From: an uncultured Pelagibacteraceae bacterium
GTDB taxonomy: Bacteria; Pseudomonadota; Alphaproteobacteria; Pelagibacterales; Pelagibacteraceae
Assembly: GCA_902574705.1 (NCBI GenBank)
Contig: CACGOM010000002.1
Location: 44,066 to 108,065, forward strand
DNA: 64,000 nucleotides
Direction: 5' to 3'
Shown: one piece after another, positions 7,992 to 16,078 of the stretch
How positions within the stretch are numbered: the first letter of the stretch is position 1
Layout: every line of letters begins with the position of its first letter
Notes under the pieces: generated by a model
Told to the model about the DNA's origin: nothing
Database searches by the model: none
What the model saw: the letters and a program-made list of their open reading frames with translations, nothing else
Position numbers and translations under genes: made by a program

Positions 7992-8535
7992 TTGTTTTAT
8001 ATTTATTAATCAATTTAATTTGAAAAGCAGTAAATATAAACGTAATGGGCAAAAGTCCCCAAACTTTAAAATTTACCCAAAATTCCTCTGATTGAGTGCG
8101 CCATACAATTTCATTTAATAATGCTAATGAAAAGAAAAAGTACATCCATCTAATATTTAAAATTTTCCAACCCTCTTCATTTAGGCTTAAAGCATTACCA
8201 AGTATTTTTTTTAGTATTGGTTCATTCGTAAAATATTTTCCAAATAAAAGCGCTAAGCCAAATAGAATATTGATTATTGTTGGCTTGATATAAATAAAAA
8301 CTGGATTATCAAAGTATATTGTTAGTCCTCCGAAGAATGTTATTAATAAACCGCCTAACAAAGGAATCATTGGAACTCTTTTTTCTAAAAACCAAACTAA
8401 AATAACCGCAAGTATCGTTGCTATTATAAATGGAATTAATGCAACCTTGATATCTTTCCCACTACTATAATATATGTATAAAAATAGCGCTAGAGGACCA
8501 AAGTCTGTGACAAATTTTACAAAAGATTTATTCAC
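7984..8535 (-). CDS. yciB: Inner membrane septation protein A (YciB/IspZ)
   Basis: A 183-residue protein with five to six predicted helices. The family signatures are FVTDFGPLALFLYIY at the N-terminus, GGLLITFFGGLTIYF in the middle, and SLNEEGWKILNIRWMYFFFSLALLNEIVWR towards the end. YciB is an inner-membrane protein linked to septation and envelope integrity, with no enzymatic activity established. It precedes the DUF2794 gene on the minus strand and is divergent from hspQ. Confidence 0.92.
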   Translation of the reverse strand: MNKSFVKFVTDFGPLALFLYIYYSSGKDIKVALIPFIIATILAVILVWFLEKRVPMIPLLGGLLITFFGGLTIYFDNPVFIYIKPTIINILFGLALLFGKYFTNEPILKKILGNALSLNEEGWKILNIRWMYFFFSLALLNEIVWRTQSEEFWVNFKVWGLLPITFIFTAFQIKLINKYKTNE

Positions 8536-8613
8536 TGTGTATTTATTAACAGATTAACAAATCATTAAAATTTTTTCTATTGATTTTTTTTTTCAAATAC
8601 CCATACTATTAAT

Positions 8614-8934
8614 GTGCCAATTCAAAAAGCAAAATTTTCAATCGGTGATGTTGTAAAACATAGACACTTCGATTTTAGGGGTGTTATATATGATGTTGAT
8701 TTTGAATTTAATAATTCTGAAGAGTGGTACCAATCAATACCCAAAAATGTAAGACCAAGAAAAGATCAACCATTCTACCACTTACTTGCCGAAAATGAGG
8801 AAATTACATATGAGGCATATGTTTCAGAGCAAAATTTATTATCTGATGACTCTGGGGAGCCAATTAAGCATCCTTTAATAAATGAGATTTTTAGCGGAAA
8901 AAAAGGGTCTAGTTATTTTAAGCCCTCAAATTAA
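8614..8934 (+). CDS. hspQ: Heat shock protein HspQ (YccV-like)
   Basis: The 106-residue product contains AKFSIGDVVKHRHFDFRGVIYDVDFEF, RPRKDQPFYHLLAENE and YVSEQNLL, the full YccV/HspQ beta-barrel fold. HspQ binds hemimethylated DNA in E. coli and, in enterics, is a substrate and activity enhancer of Lon. The start is a GTG at 8614. An ATG two bases upstream is in a different frame, and the family's first residues (A-K-F-S-I-G) begin right after this GTG. Confidence 0.88.
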   Translation: MPIQKAKFSIGDVVKHRHFDFRGVIYDVDFEFNNSEEWYQSIPKNVRPRKDQPFYHLLAENEEITYEAYVSEQNLLSDDSGEPIKHPLINEIFSGKKGSSYFKPSN

Positions 8935-9006
8935 TTAATTAGCCAACATTTAAACACATTTAACCCCAAACAAAGACAAACATTAATAATACATATAATG
9001 AATATC

Positions 9007-9061
9007 TTTGATCAGGAGTTCAAACATTCCCTATTTATCTCCCTCAGAGCTCTTGATCAAA
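9007..9061 (+). promoter_or_regulatory. Long hairpin in the ccmC leader
   Basis: TTTGATCAGGAG at 9007-9018 can pair with CTCTTGATCAAA at 9050-9061: 12 consecutive pairs with one G-U, enclosing a 31-nt loop. It lies 45-99 nt upstream of the preferred ccmC start at 9106. It also lies inside the N-terminal extension of the longer ORF that begins at 8998, which argues that this stretch is an untranslated leader. A role in expression of the ccm operon is an inference. No T-tract follows, so it does not look like a terminator. Confidence 0.45.
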
Positions 9062-9105
9062 GTGATTTAAAATATAATTTTCACAAAATATGTTATAAAA
9101 AAAAT

Positions 9106-9813
9106 ATGTTTGAGTATTTCAACCCTTACAGAATTTTTAAGATTAATTCTATTTTACAAAAAATTATTTTTTTTTGTTTTATATTGGTCTTAAGTATAGG
9201 TCTTGTTGAGGCTTTATTTCTATCGCCAGAGGATTATTTACAAAAAGACTCAGTAAGAATTATGTATGTGCATGTTCCTGCAGCATGGATATCTTTAGGA
9301 ATATTCTCAACAATAGCATTTTTATCAATTTCAGTTTTTATTTTTAAAAATAAAAATTTAATTTTAATTTCAAAAAGTTTAGCACCGTCTGGAATACTAT
9401 TTACTCTTATCGCTTTAGTCACAGGATCAATCTGGGGAAAACCTACCTGGGGAACATGGTGGGCTTGGGATGCAAGAATTACTTCTATGTTGGTATTATT
9501 GATCCTTTACGCTCTTTATCTTTTATCCTTTAGAATTTTCAAAGATCAAGTTAGATCGAATAAAATTTCCTCTATGATTGCAATTTTTGGTGCAATAAAC
9601 ATACCTGTAATTAAATTTTCTGTAGATTGGTGGAACACATTACACCAACCAGCTTCAATTAGTTTAACTGAAAAATCAGCGATACATTCCTCAATGTTAG
9701 TACCACTTGTTATAATGACTGCGGCATTTGCCCTATTTTCAGTTTTGATTTTTTTAATGAAATATAATACAGAACTGATAAAAATTAAGAATAAAGGATT
9801 AAAAAGACTATGA
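9106..9813 (+). CDS. ccmC: Heme exporter protein CcmC
   Basis: CcmC is the inner-membrane protein that delivers heme to CcmE in system I cytochrome c maturation. The tryptophan-rich motif WGKPTWGTWWAWDARITSM sits between conserved periplasmic histidines (VHVPAAWIS and NTLHQPAS), and there are six predicted helices. The ORF track starts at 8998, but the first 36 residues (MNIFDQEF...) do not resemble CcmC and cover a strong hairpin. ATG 9106 (MFEYFNPYRIF) gives 235 residues, the family norm. It overlaps ccmD by 4 nt. Confidence 0.95.
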   Translation: MFEYFNPYRIFKINSILQKIIFFCFILVLSIGLVEALFLSPEDYLQKDSVRIMYVHVPAAWISLGIFSTIAFLSISVFIFKNKNLILISKSLAPSGILFTLIALVTGSIWGKPTWGTWWAWDARITSMLVLLILYALYLLSFRIFKDQVRSNKISSMIAIFGAINIPVIKFSVDWWNTLHQPASISLTEKSAIHSSMLVPLVIMTAAFALFSVLIFLMKYNTELIKIKNKGLKRL

Positions 9814-10040
9814 TATCAGATTTAATTTTAATGAACGGTTATGGACTTTATGTTTGGTCCGCTTTCGCATTTACATTGTTAGGTTTTTTGAGTCTATATG
9901 TCATTATAAGTTTACAGTTAAAAAAAGAGCAAAAAAGATTTGAAGAAAATTTCTCAGCGCTTACAGACGAAAAATATAACGTTGCAATTAATCAAGAAAT
10001 TTACAAAGAAATTTTAAAATACTCTGGCTCAAAAATTTAA
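9810..10040 (+). CDS. ccmD: Heme exporter protein CcmD
   Basis: The 76-residue protein has one membrane helix (YGLYVWSAFAFTLLGFLSLYVIIS) followed by a charged cytoplasmic tail. The GxYVWSA start of the helix is typical of CcmD, which is needed to release holo-CcmE from the CcmABC complex. It is placed between ccmC (ATGA overlap) and ccmE, the standard order. The tail is somewhat longer than in many homologues. Confidence 0.88.
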   Translation: MISDLILMNGYGLYVWSAFAFTLLGFLSLYVIISLQLKKEQKRFEENFSALTDEKYNVAINQEIYKEILKYSGSKI

Positions 10041-10052
10041 CTTTAATATTTC

Positions 10053-10475
10053 ATGTATGGGAAAAAAGTTAAATTAAGGATTTTATTTCTCTCTTTAATA
10101 TTAGCAGTATTAATACTGACTGTTTTCCTAGTTCTTAAATCTTTAGAAGAAAATGTAGTTTATTTCATTTCTCCATCTGAAATAAAAGAATTAGGAGAAA
10201 TTGATTATAATAAAAAATATAGGGTTGGTGGAATGGTAAAAAAAAATTCTGTTAATATGAGCGCAGATTATGTAAAATTTATTATCACTGATTTCAAAAG
10301 TGAAATAAGTGTAAAATATTCTGGAGTAATTCCAAATCTTTTTATAGAGGAAAAAGGCGTTGTAGCAGAAGGATTCCTTAAGGACAGAAATTTTTTAGAA
10401 GCATCAAAAATTTTAGCTAAACACGATGAAAACTATATGCCACCAGAGGTTAAAGAAGCATTAAAGGAAAAATAA
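10053..10475 (+). CDS. ccmE: Cytochrome c-type biogenesis heme chaperone CcmE
   Basis: CcmE carries heme covalently in the periplasm and hands it to CcmF. A single N-terminal anchor helix (about 8-28) precedes an OB-fold domain with [12 protein letters not shown] and VAEGFL. The heme-attachment motif is present as [11 protein letters not shown], with the histidine and tyrosine of the family's H-x-x-x-Y. Length (140) is standard. It is followed one base later by ccmF. Confidence 0.95.
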   Translation: MYGKKVKLRILFLSLILAVLILTVFLVLKSLEENVVYFISPSEIKELGEIDYNKKYRVGGMVKKNSVNMSADYVKFIITDFKSEISVKYSGVIPNLFIEEKGVVAEGFLKDRNFLEASKILAKHDENYMPPEVKEALKEK

Positions 10476-10476
10476 G

Positions 10477-12339
10477 GTGTTAAATTTAATTGGAAATTAC
10501 TCCTTAGTTTTAGCTTTAACTATATCAATAATAATAATATTTTTATCTTTCAAAACTTTTAAATCAAAAGAAAATATTACATTTAATATTTTTTTTATAA
10601 TTTCATCACAATTTTTTTTAATCTGCATAAGTTTTCTAACATTACTACTTGCCTTTGTATATTCGGACTTTAGTAATTTGGCTGTATATTTTAATTCACA
10701 TAGTTCAAAACCATTATTTTATAAAATATCTGGTACGTGGGGTAATCATGAAGGAAGTTTGCTACTATGGTTATTAGTTTTAAGTTTGTTTAATTTGATT
10801 TTCTACATTAAATCAAAAAAGCTTTTAAATGCATTTAGAAGTTTAACGATTTTCTTTCAACAAATAATTATTTTAGGTTTTTTACTATTTATATTTTTTA
10901 CATCTAACCCATTCCAATTAGTTATACCAACTCCTATTGAGGGATTAGGTCTTAATCCTATTCTACAAGATCCTGCATTGGCTATTCATCCGCCAATTTT
11001 ATATTTAGGATATGTAGGTTCTTCAATAATTTTTTCATCTTCTCTCTCAGCATTAGTTTGTAATTATGTAAATAAGGAATGGGCAAGTGATATAAAAAAA
11101 TGGACTTTAATTTCTTGGATCTTTTTAACTGTTGGTATCATGCTAGGATCTATTTGGGCTTATTATGAATTAGGTTGGGGTGGTTTTTGGTTTTGGGATC
11201 CTGTAGAGAATGTTTCATTAATGCCTTGGCTTTGTTTAACCGCATTATTACACTGCACATCGGTCCTGAAAAAAAGATTAAATTTAAAATCTTGGACTAT
11301 CATACTTGCTATAAGTACCTTTATTTTAAGTATGAGTGGAACATTTTTAGTAAGATCTGGAATTTTAAATTCAGTCCATACTTTTGCTAATGACCCTGAA
11401 AGAGGATTATTTATTTTGATTTTTTTAACTTTTTTAATTTTAATTTCCCTAATTATATATTTTAAACACAACAATTTTAATCAAGAAAATAAATCATTTA
11501 TCTTTAGTAAAGAGTCTGCAATTGTAATTAATAATTGGTTTATGATGTATTTTCTTTCGGTAGTTTTGATTGGTACTGTTTATCCAATTTTTTTGGAAGC
11601 GATTACTAATGAAAAAATTTCGGTGGGGCCACCTTATTTTAATCAACTAATAATTCCCTTTTTAATTCCTTTTTTGATTATAATGGCCTTAGGGCCAAAA
11701 CTTGAATGGATAAAAAACAAAAAAGTAAGGGTTAAATTGACAAAAATTATTTTATTTGTTTTATCAATTTTTATTTCATATCTAATTGTAAGGCATTTCA
11801 GTACTAAAGTATTGTATTTAACAATTCTTATTTCCCCATCTTTGTATCTGTTCTTTATCTCTGTAATTGATCTAAATGATGAAAAACTAAAATTATCTCA
11901 AAAATTATCTCATTTTGGATTTAGTATATTAATAGTAAGTATTATTTTGAATAGTTTATTTAGTGAAGAAGTTTCAGTTAATTTAAAAAAAGGCGAAGAA
12001 AGACAATTGTCCAATTATTTACTTAAATTTAAAAATATTACTAAAACAGAAATTGATAATTTTACATCCTTAAAGGCAGAAATACATGTAATACAAAATA
12101 ATAAAGAACTAAAATTTTATCCTGAGCTTAGATTATATAAAGTGCCGGAAACAATAACTAGCGAGGCCGATATTAAAACTAATTTATTTAATGATAATTT
12201 AGTTGTTGTTAACTATTTGAAAGATACTGACTACTTAAACATTCGTTACCAAAAAAAACCTTTTATGTTATTAATCTGGATTTCTGCGATATTGTTAGCG
12301 ATTGGAGGCATGATAGGTTTAAGGAAAGATTTTAAATGA
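10477..12339 (+). CDS. ccmF: Cytochrome c-type biogenesis protein CcmF
   Basis: CcmF is the large multi-helix membrane component of the heme ligation complex. The WWD domain reads YYELGWGGFWFWDPVENVS, preceded by WGNHEGSLLLW and followed by SILNSVHTFANDPERG, all conserved in the family. The product has 620 residues and about 14 helices. The start is GTG, one base after the ccmE stop; no in-frame ATG is nearer to the conserved N-terminus. It overlaps ccmG by 4 nt. Confidence 0.96.
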   Translation: MLNLIGNYSLVLALTISIIIIFLSFKTFKSKENITFNIFFIISSQFFLICISFLTLLLAFVYSDFSNLAVYFNSHSSKPLFYKISGTWGNHEGSLLLWLLVLSLFNLIFYIKSKKLLNAFRSLTIFFQQIIILGFLLFIFFTSNPFQLVIPTPIEGLGLNPILQDPALAIHPPILYLGYVGSSIIFSSSLSALVCNYVNKEWASDIKKWTLISWIFLTVGIMLGSIWAYYELGWGGFWFWDPVENVSLMPWLCLTALLHCTSVLKKRLNLKSWTIILAISTFILSMSGTFLVRSGILNSVHTFANDPERGLFILIFLTFLILISLIIYFKHNNFNQENKSFIFSKESAIVINNWFMMYFLSVVLIGTVYPIFLEAITNEKISVGPPYFNQLIIPFLIPFLIIMALGPKLEWIKNKKVRVKLTKIILFVLSIFISYLIVRHFSTKVLYLTILISPSLYLFFISVIDLNDEKLKLSQKLSHFGFSILIVSIILNSLFSEEVSVNLKKGEERQLSNYLLKFKNITKTEIDNFTSLKAEIHVIQNNKELKFYPELRLYKVPETITSEADIKTNLFNDNLVVVNYLKDTDYLNIRYQKKPFMLLIWISAILLAIGGMIGLRKDFK

Positions 12340-12854
12340 AAATAAAATTACAATTTATATTTGTTTTTTTAATAATCATATTTGTTTTATCAATTTTTTT
12401 TAAAAGCTTGTTTGAAAATAAAAATTATATTCCAGAGAAAATAATTAATAAACTAGACAATCAATCAATTACAGAATTCTACTCGAGTAAAAATTATAAA
12501 TTAAAAGATTTATTCTCCCCTGAAGAATATATCATACTTAATATCTGGGCCTCATGGTGTGTGCCTTGTAGACAAGAACATTTACATATAACAAATCTTT
12601 CAGTTGTTGATAATTTGAAAGTTGTTGGACTAAATTACAAAGATAAAAAAAATAATGCAGGAAAATTTCTGAGTGACCTTGGAAACCCTTACGATATAAT
12701 ATTAATAGATAAGAATGGAACAGAATCTATATTTTTAGGAGCTTATGGTGTTCCAGAAACATTTTTAATTGACAGTGAATTGAATATTTTAAAAAAGTAT
12801 ATTGGACCAATTAATTTGGAAGATGAATTAGAGATTAAAAAATTGATCAAATGA
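12336..12854 (+). CDS. ccmG: Thiol:disulfide interchange protein CcmG/DsbE
   Basis: CcmG is a membrane-anchored periplasmic thioredoxin that reduces the apocytochrome c CxxCH cysteines. It has an N-terminal anchor helix (about 4-25), then a thioredoxin domain with NIWASWCVPCRQEH (active site WCVPC) and the cis-proline loop AYGVPETFLID, where GVPETF is typical of CcmG/DsbE. The 172-residue length is normal. It overlaps its neighbours by 4 nt on each side. Confidence 0.94.
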   Translation: MKIKLQFIFVFLIIIFVLSIFFKSLFENKNYIPEKIINKLDNQSITEFYSSKNYKLKDLFSPEEYIILNIWASWCVPCRQEHLHITNLSVVDNLKVVGLNYKDKKNNAGKFLSDLGNPYDIILIDKNGTESIFLGAYGVPETFLIDSELNILKKYIGPINLEDELEIKKLIK

Positions 12855-13228
12855 TTATAAAATTATTCAAATTAATATTTATTTTATTTTTCATAAATTT
12901 TTCAATTTTTTCTGCTTTTGCAGAAAACAAGAAAGTTGAAGAAATTTCAAAGAATCTAAGATGTTTAATTTGTCAAGGTCAATCTGTTTACGACTCTAAT
13001 TCTGAATTTGCTCTAAGTGTAAAGATTTTGATTTCAGAAAAATTAATATCAGGCAGCACAGAAAGTGAAATATATGATTTTCTAAAATCTAAATATGGTG
13101 ATTGGATTGTTTATGAACCAGAATTTAATAAATCAACTTTACTATTATGGATATTACCTTTATTTTTGTTTATTTTTGGAGGTCTTTTAATTGTTAGAAA
13201 AGTAATTATAAATAGATCAATAAAATGA
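12851..13228 (+). CDS. ccmH: Cytochrome c-type biogenesis protein CcmH
   Basis: The 125-residue protein has a signal peptide (cleavage near AFAEN), the redox motif LRCLICQGQSVYDSN (family LRCxxCQ), a helical hairpin ending KYGDWIVYEP and a C-terminal membrane anchor. CcmH helps reduce apocytochrome c with CcmG and CcmF. No ccmI follows; the next gene, overlapping by 4 nt, is a PagL-like protein. The ccmA and ccmB genes are not in the window. Confidence 0.94.
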   Translation: MIIKLFKLIFILFFINFSIFSAFAENKKVEEISKNLRCLICQGQSVYDSNSEFALSVKILISEKLISGSTESEIYDFLKSKYGDWIVYEPEFNKSTLLLWILPLFLFIFGGLLIVRKVIINRSIK

Positions 13229-13746
13229 AATTCATAAATAATTTGTTTAAAATTTGTTTAGCAGTATTTTTATTAACCATACAAAATGTGTACGGCGAGG
13301 AAAATCAAATTATTGAAAAAGACCACGAATGGAACTTTTATTCAGGAATGTTTGATTTCAGTGATGATGGTAAAAGATCATCTTTATTTGGAATTCAACA
13401 TCAAAATGAAACACTTACCAGGGAAAGTATTTTTGGCACTATATCCCCAGTAACAGGCTTCATGATGACCGCGGATAATGCAACTTATGCCTACACAGGA
13501 GTACAAGCTCAATATAAAGTTGGTAAATTAAATATTATACCAAGCTTTACACCTGGGTTATATGGAGAGGGAAGTGGTAAGGATTTAGGTCATATTTTAG
13601 AATTTAAAAGTGAAGTACAATTATCAATAGATATTTTTTCAAACAGTGAACTGGGTTTTTCATATAATCATATTTCAAATGCTAGCCTAGGCGATAAAAA
13701 TCCTGGGGCCAATAGTTACATGTTTAACTTTTTAAAAAGATTCTAA
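13225..13746 (+). CDS. Lipid A 3-O-deacylase family protein (PagL-like)
   Basis: The 173-residue product has a signal peptide (cleavage near VYGEE) and alternating beta-barrel strands ending in a C-terminal Phe (FNFLKRF), as expected for an outer-membrane protein. Near the C-terminus FSYNHISNASLGDKNPGANSY matches PagL, where His and Ser of the HxS segment and a following acidic residue form the catalytic triad. PagL removes the 3-O acyl chain of lipid A. It overlaps ccmH by 4 nt, an odd location for a lipid A enzyme, so co-expression with cytochrome c maturation is likely. Confidence 0.75.
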   Translation: MKFINNLFKICLAVFLLTIQNVYGEENQIIEKDHEWNFYSGMFDFSDDGKRSSLFGIQHQNETLTRESIFGTISPVTGFMMTADNATYAYTGVQAQYKVGKLNIIPSFTPGLYGEGSGKDLGHILEFKSEVQLSIDIFSNSELGFSYNHISNASLGDKNPGANSYMFNFLKRF

Positions 13747-13761
13747 AATAATAATATAAAT

Positions 13762-14913
13762 ATGAGATTAAAAGATTGTCATAACTTTAACGATTTTAGA
13801 AAACTTGCAAAAAAGAAATTACCCTCACCTATTTTTCATTATATAGATGGTGCGGCTGATGATGAAATAACTTACGGAAGAAATACCAGCTCGTTTAACG
13901 ATGTAGATTTAGTTCCAAATGTTTTAAGGGGAGTAGAAGATATAGATTTATCTACTACAATCTTTGGAAAAAAAATTGATTTACCATTTTACTGTTCACC
14001 AACGGCGTTGCAAAGACTTTTTCACTACGATGGTGAGAGAGCTGTAGGTAAAGCTGCCCAAAAATTTAATACAATGTTTGGCGTATCGGCACTAGCTACA
14101 GTAAGTGTAGAGGAGATATCCTCGATAATTGACACACCTAAGATGTTTCAATTTTATTTTCACAAAGATAGAGGTCTAAATGACTCATGTTTAGAAAGAG
14201 CTAAAGCTGCAAAGTTTGATGTAATGGCCTTAACAGTAGATACTATAACAGGTGGAAATCGTGAAAGAGATTTAAGAACTGGATTTACCTCACCTCCAAA
14301 ACTAACTTTATCAAGCTTATTTAGTTTTGCTACCAAACCAATGTGGGGAATAAATTATTTAACAAAGGGTAAATTTGAGCTACCACATCTTCAAGATTAT
14401 GTAAAAGAAGGCACAAGCACAAATACCTCTATCGGAAATTATTTTTCAACGATGTTAGACCAATCTATGAATTGGAATGATGCAGAAAAGTTATGTTCCC
14501 AATGGGGAGGCCATTTTGCACTTAAAGGAGTTATGAGTGTAGATGATGCAAAAAGAGCTGTTGATATTGGATGTACAGGTATAATGGTTTCAAACCATGG
14601 AGGAAGACAATTAGATGGATCTAGATCACCATTTGATCAGTTAGCAGAAATAGTTGATGCTGTTGGTGACAAGTTAGATATTATTTGTGAAGGAGGTTTC
14701 CAAAGAGGAACTCACATGCTTAAAGCTTTATCTTTAGGAGCTAAGGCATGTGCTGGAGGCAGATTATATCTTTACGCACTCGCTGCTGCAGGTCAAGCTG
14801 GAGTTGAAAGAGCTTTAGGACAATACAAAGCAGAATTAGAGCGAGATATGAAATTAATGGGATGTAAAAAAATAAGCGACCTTAATAGAAATAACTTACG
14901 ATTTAGATCATAA
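13762..14913 (+). CDS. FMN-dependent alpha-hydroxyacid oxidase/dehydrogenase, paralogue 1
   Basis: A 383-residue TIM-barrel flavoenzyme of the LldD/glycolate oxidase family, oxidising an L-2-hydroxyacid to the 2-oxoacid. FHYIDGAADDE (Tyr), FQFYFHKD (Gln/Tyr), ALTVDT (Asp), HFALKGVMS (Lys) and VSNHGGRQLDGSRSP (catalytic His and Arg) are all in place. The FMN-phosphate region deviates: the usual DGGxRRGTD reads EGGFQRGTH. The substrate could be lactate, glycolate or a longer hydroxyacid. It is followed directly, with zero gap, by a second paralogue. Confidence 0.9.
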   Translation: MRLKDCHNFNDFRKLAKKKLPSPIFHYIDGAADDEITYGRNTSSFNDVDLVPNVLRGVEDIDLSTTIFGKKIDLPFYCSPTALQRLFHYDGERAVGKAAQKFNTMFGVSALATVSVEEISSIIDTPKMFQFYFHKDRGLNDSCLERAKAAKFDVMALTVDTITGGNRERDLRTGFTSPPKLTLSSLFSFATKPMWGINYLTKGKFELPHLQDYVKEGTSTNTSIGNYFSTMLDQSMNWNDAEKLCSQWGGHFALKGVMSVDDAKRAVDIGCTGIMVSNHGGRQLDGSRSPFDQLAEIVDAVGDKLDIICEGGFQRGTHMLKALSLGAKACAGGRLYLYALAAAGQAGVERALGQYKAELERDMKLMGCKKISDLNRNNLRFRS

Positions 14914-16065
14914 ATGAGTCTAAAAAATTGTTATAACTTTGAAGATTTTAGAAACTTAGCAAGAAATAAACTTCCTTCTCCGATTTTTCATTATATTGAT
15001 GGTGGATCAGATGATGAAGTAACTTTAAAAAGAAATACCAGCGCTTTTGATGAATGCGATTTAGTTCCAAATATTTTAGCTAGTGTTGGTACTCCAGATT
15101 TGTCTACTACAGTATTCGGAAGAAAAATTGATATGCCAATATTTTTATCACCAACTGCAATGCAGAGACTATACCACCCAGATGGCGACAAAGCCTCAGC
15201 AAAAGCCGCTGCTAAATTTGGAACCTTTTATAGCATGTCAACAATGGCTAATAATTCGATTGAAGAAATAGCAAATATTTCAAGTGGACCAAAACTATTT
15301 CAACTTTATGTTCATAAAGATAAATCTATAACCGATGATTTGATAGAAAGATGCAAAAGATCAAATTTTGATGGCATGTGTCTGACCGTTGATACATTAG
15401 TTGCAGGAAATAGAGAAAGAGATCACCGGACAGGCTTTACTACACCACCTAAATTAACTCTAAATAGTTTGATTAATTTTGCTATTAAGCCAAAGTGGGT
15501 ATTTAATTATTTAATAAATAAAAAATTTGAACTTTCTAATGTTGTTAAAAAAACGGATAAAGGTACTAATATTACTAAATCAGTGATTGAATATATTAAC
15601 GAGCAATATGATCCATCAATGAATTGGAAAGATGCGGAGTACTGTGTAAAAAAATGGGGCGGCCCATTCGCATTGAAAGGAGTAATGTCAGTTGAAGACG
15701 CAAAACGCGCTGTAGATATAGGATGTACAGCAATTATGATATCAAACCATGGTGGCAGACAATTAGACGGCTCTAGATCACCATTTGATCAGGTAAAAGC
15801 AATTTCTGACGCAGTTGGAGATAAATTAGAAATAATTTTAGATGGAGGTATCAGAAGAGGTACTCATGTGCTTAAAGCGTTAGCTGCGGGCGCAAAAGCC
15901 TGTAGCTTTGGAAAAATGTTTCTGTTCTCTTTGGGCGCAGGCGGGCAACAAGGCGTTGAACATTTATTAAAAATAATGCATGATGAAATCTATAGAAACA
16001 TGGTTCTAATGGGATGTAAAAATTTAGATGAGCTGAACAGCAAAAAAATAATTTATAGAAAATAA
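14914..16065 (+). CDS. FMN-dependent alpha-hydroxyacid oxidase/dehydrogenase, paralogue 2
   Basis: This 383-residue protein has the same length as its upstream neighbour and is clearly homologous along its entire length. Active-site segments FHYIDGGSDDE, FQLYVHKD, CLTVDT, FALKGVMS and ISNHGGRQLDGSRSP are conserved. Its FMN-binding segment, LDGGIRRGTH, is closer to the family norm than paralogue 1, but the later GR is GK (SFGKMF). The ATG immediately follows the upstream TAA. Tandem duplication followed by divergence suggests different hydroxyacid substrates or a mixed oligomer. Confidence 0.9.
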   Translation: MSLKNCYNFEDFRNLARNKLPSPIFHYIDGGSDDEVTLKRNTSAFDECDLVPNILASVGTPDLSTTVFGRKIDMPIFLSPTAMQRLYHPDGDKASAKAAAKFGTFYSMSTMANNSIEEIANISSGPKLFQLYVHKDKSITDDLIERCKRSNFDGMCLTVDTLVAGNRERDHRTGFTTPPKLTLNSLINFAIKPKWVFNYLINKKFELSNVVKKTDKGTNITKSVIEYINEQYDPSMNWKDAEYCVKKWGGPFALKGVMSVEDAKRAVDIGCTAIMISNHGGRQLDGSRSPFDQVKAISDAVGDKLEIILDGGIRRGTHVLKALAAGAKACSFGKMFLFSLGAGGQQGVEHLLKIMHDEIYRNMVLMGCKNLDELNSKKIIYRK

Positions 16066-16078
16066 AATGGAGTGTTAA

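Noticed and set aside
8998-9105. N-terminal extension of CcmC
   Set aside because: The 36 residues do not look like CcmC and coincide with a 12-bp hairpin; ATG 9106 gives the normal length.
9236-9420. Minus-strand ORF inside ccmC (track 9234-9422)
   Set aside because: Shadow ORF opposite conserved CcmC helices.
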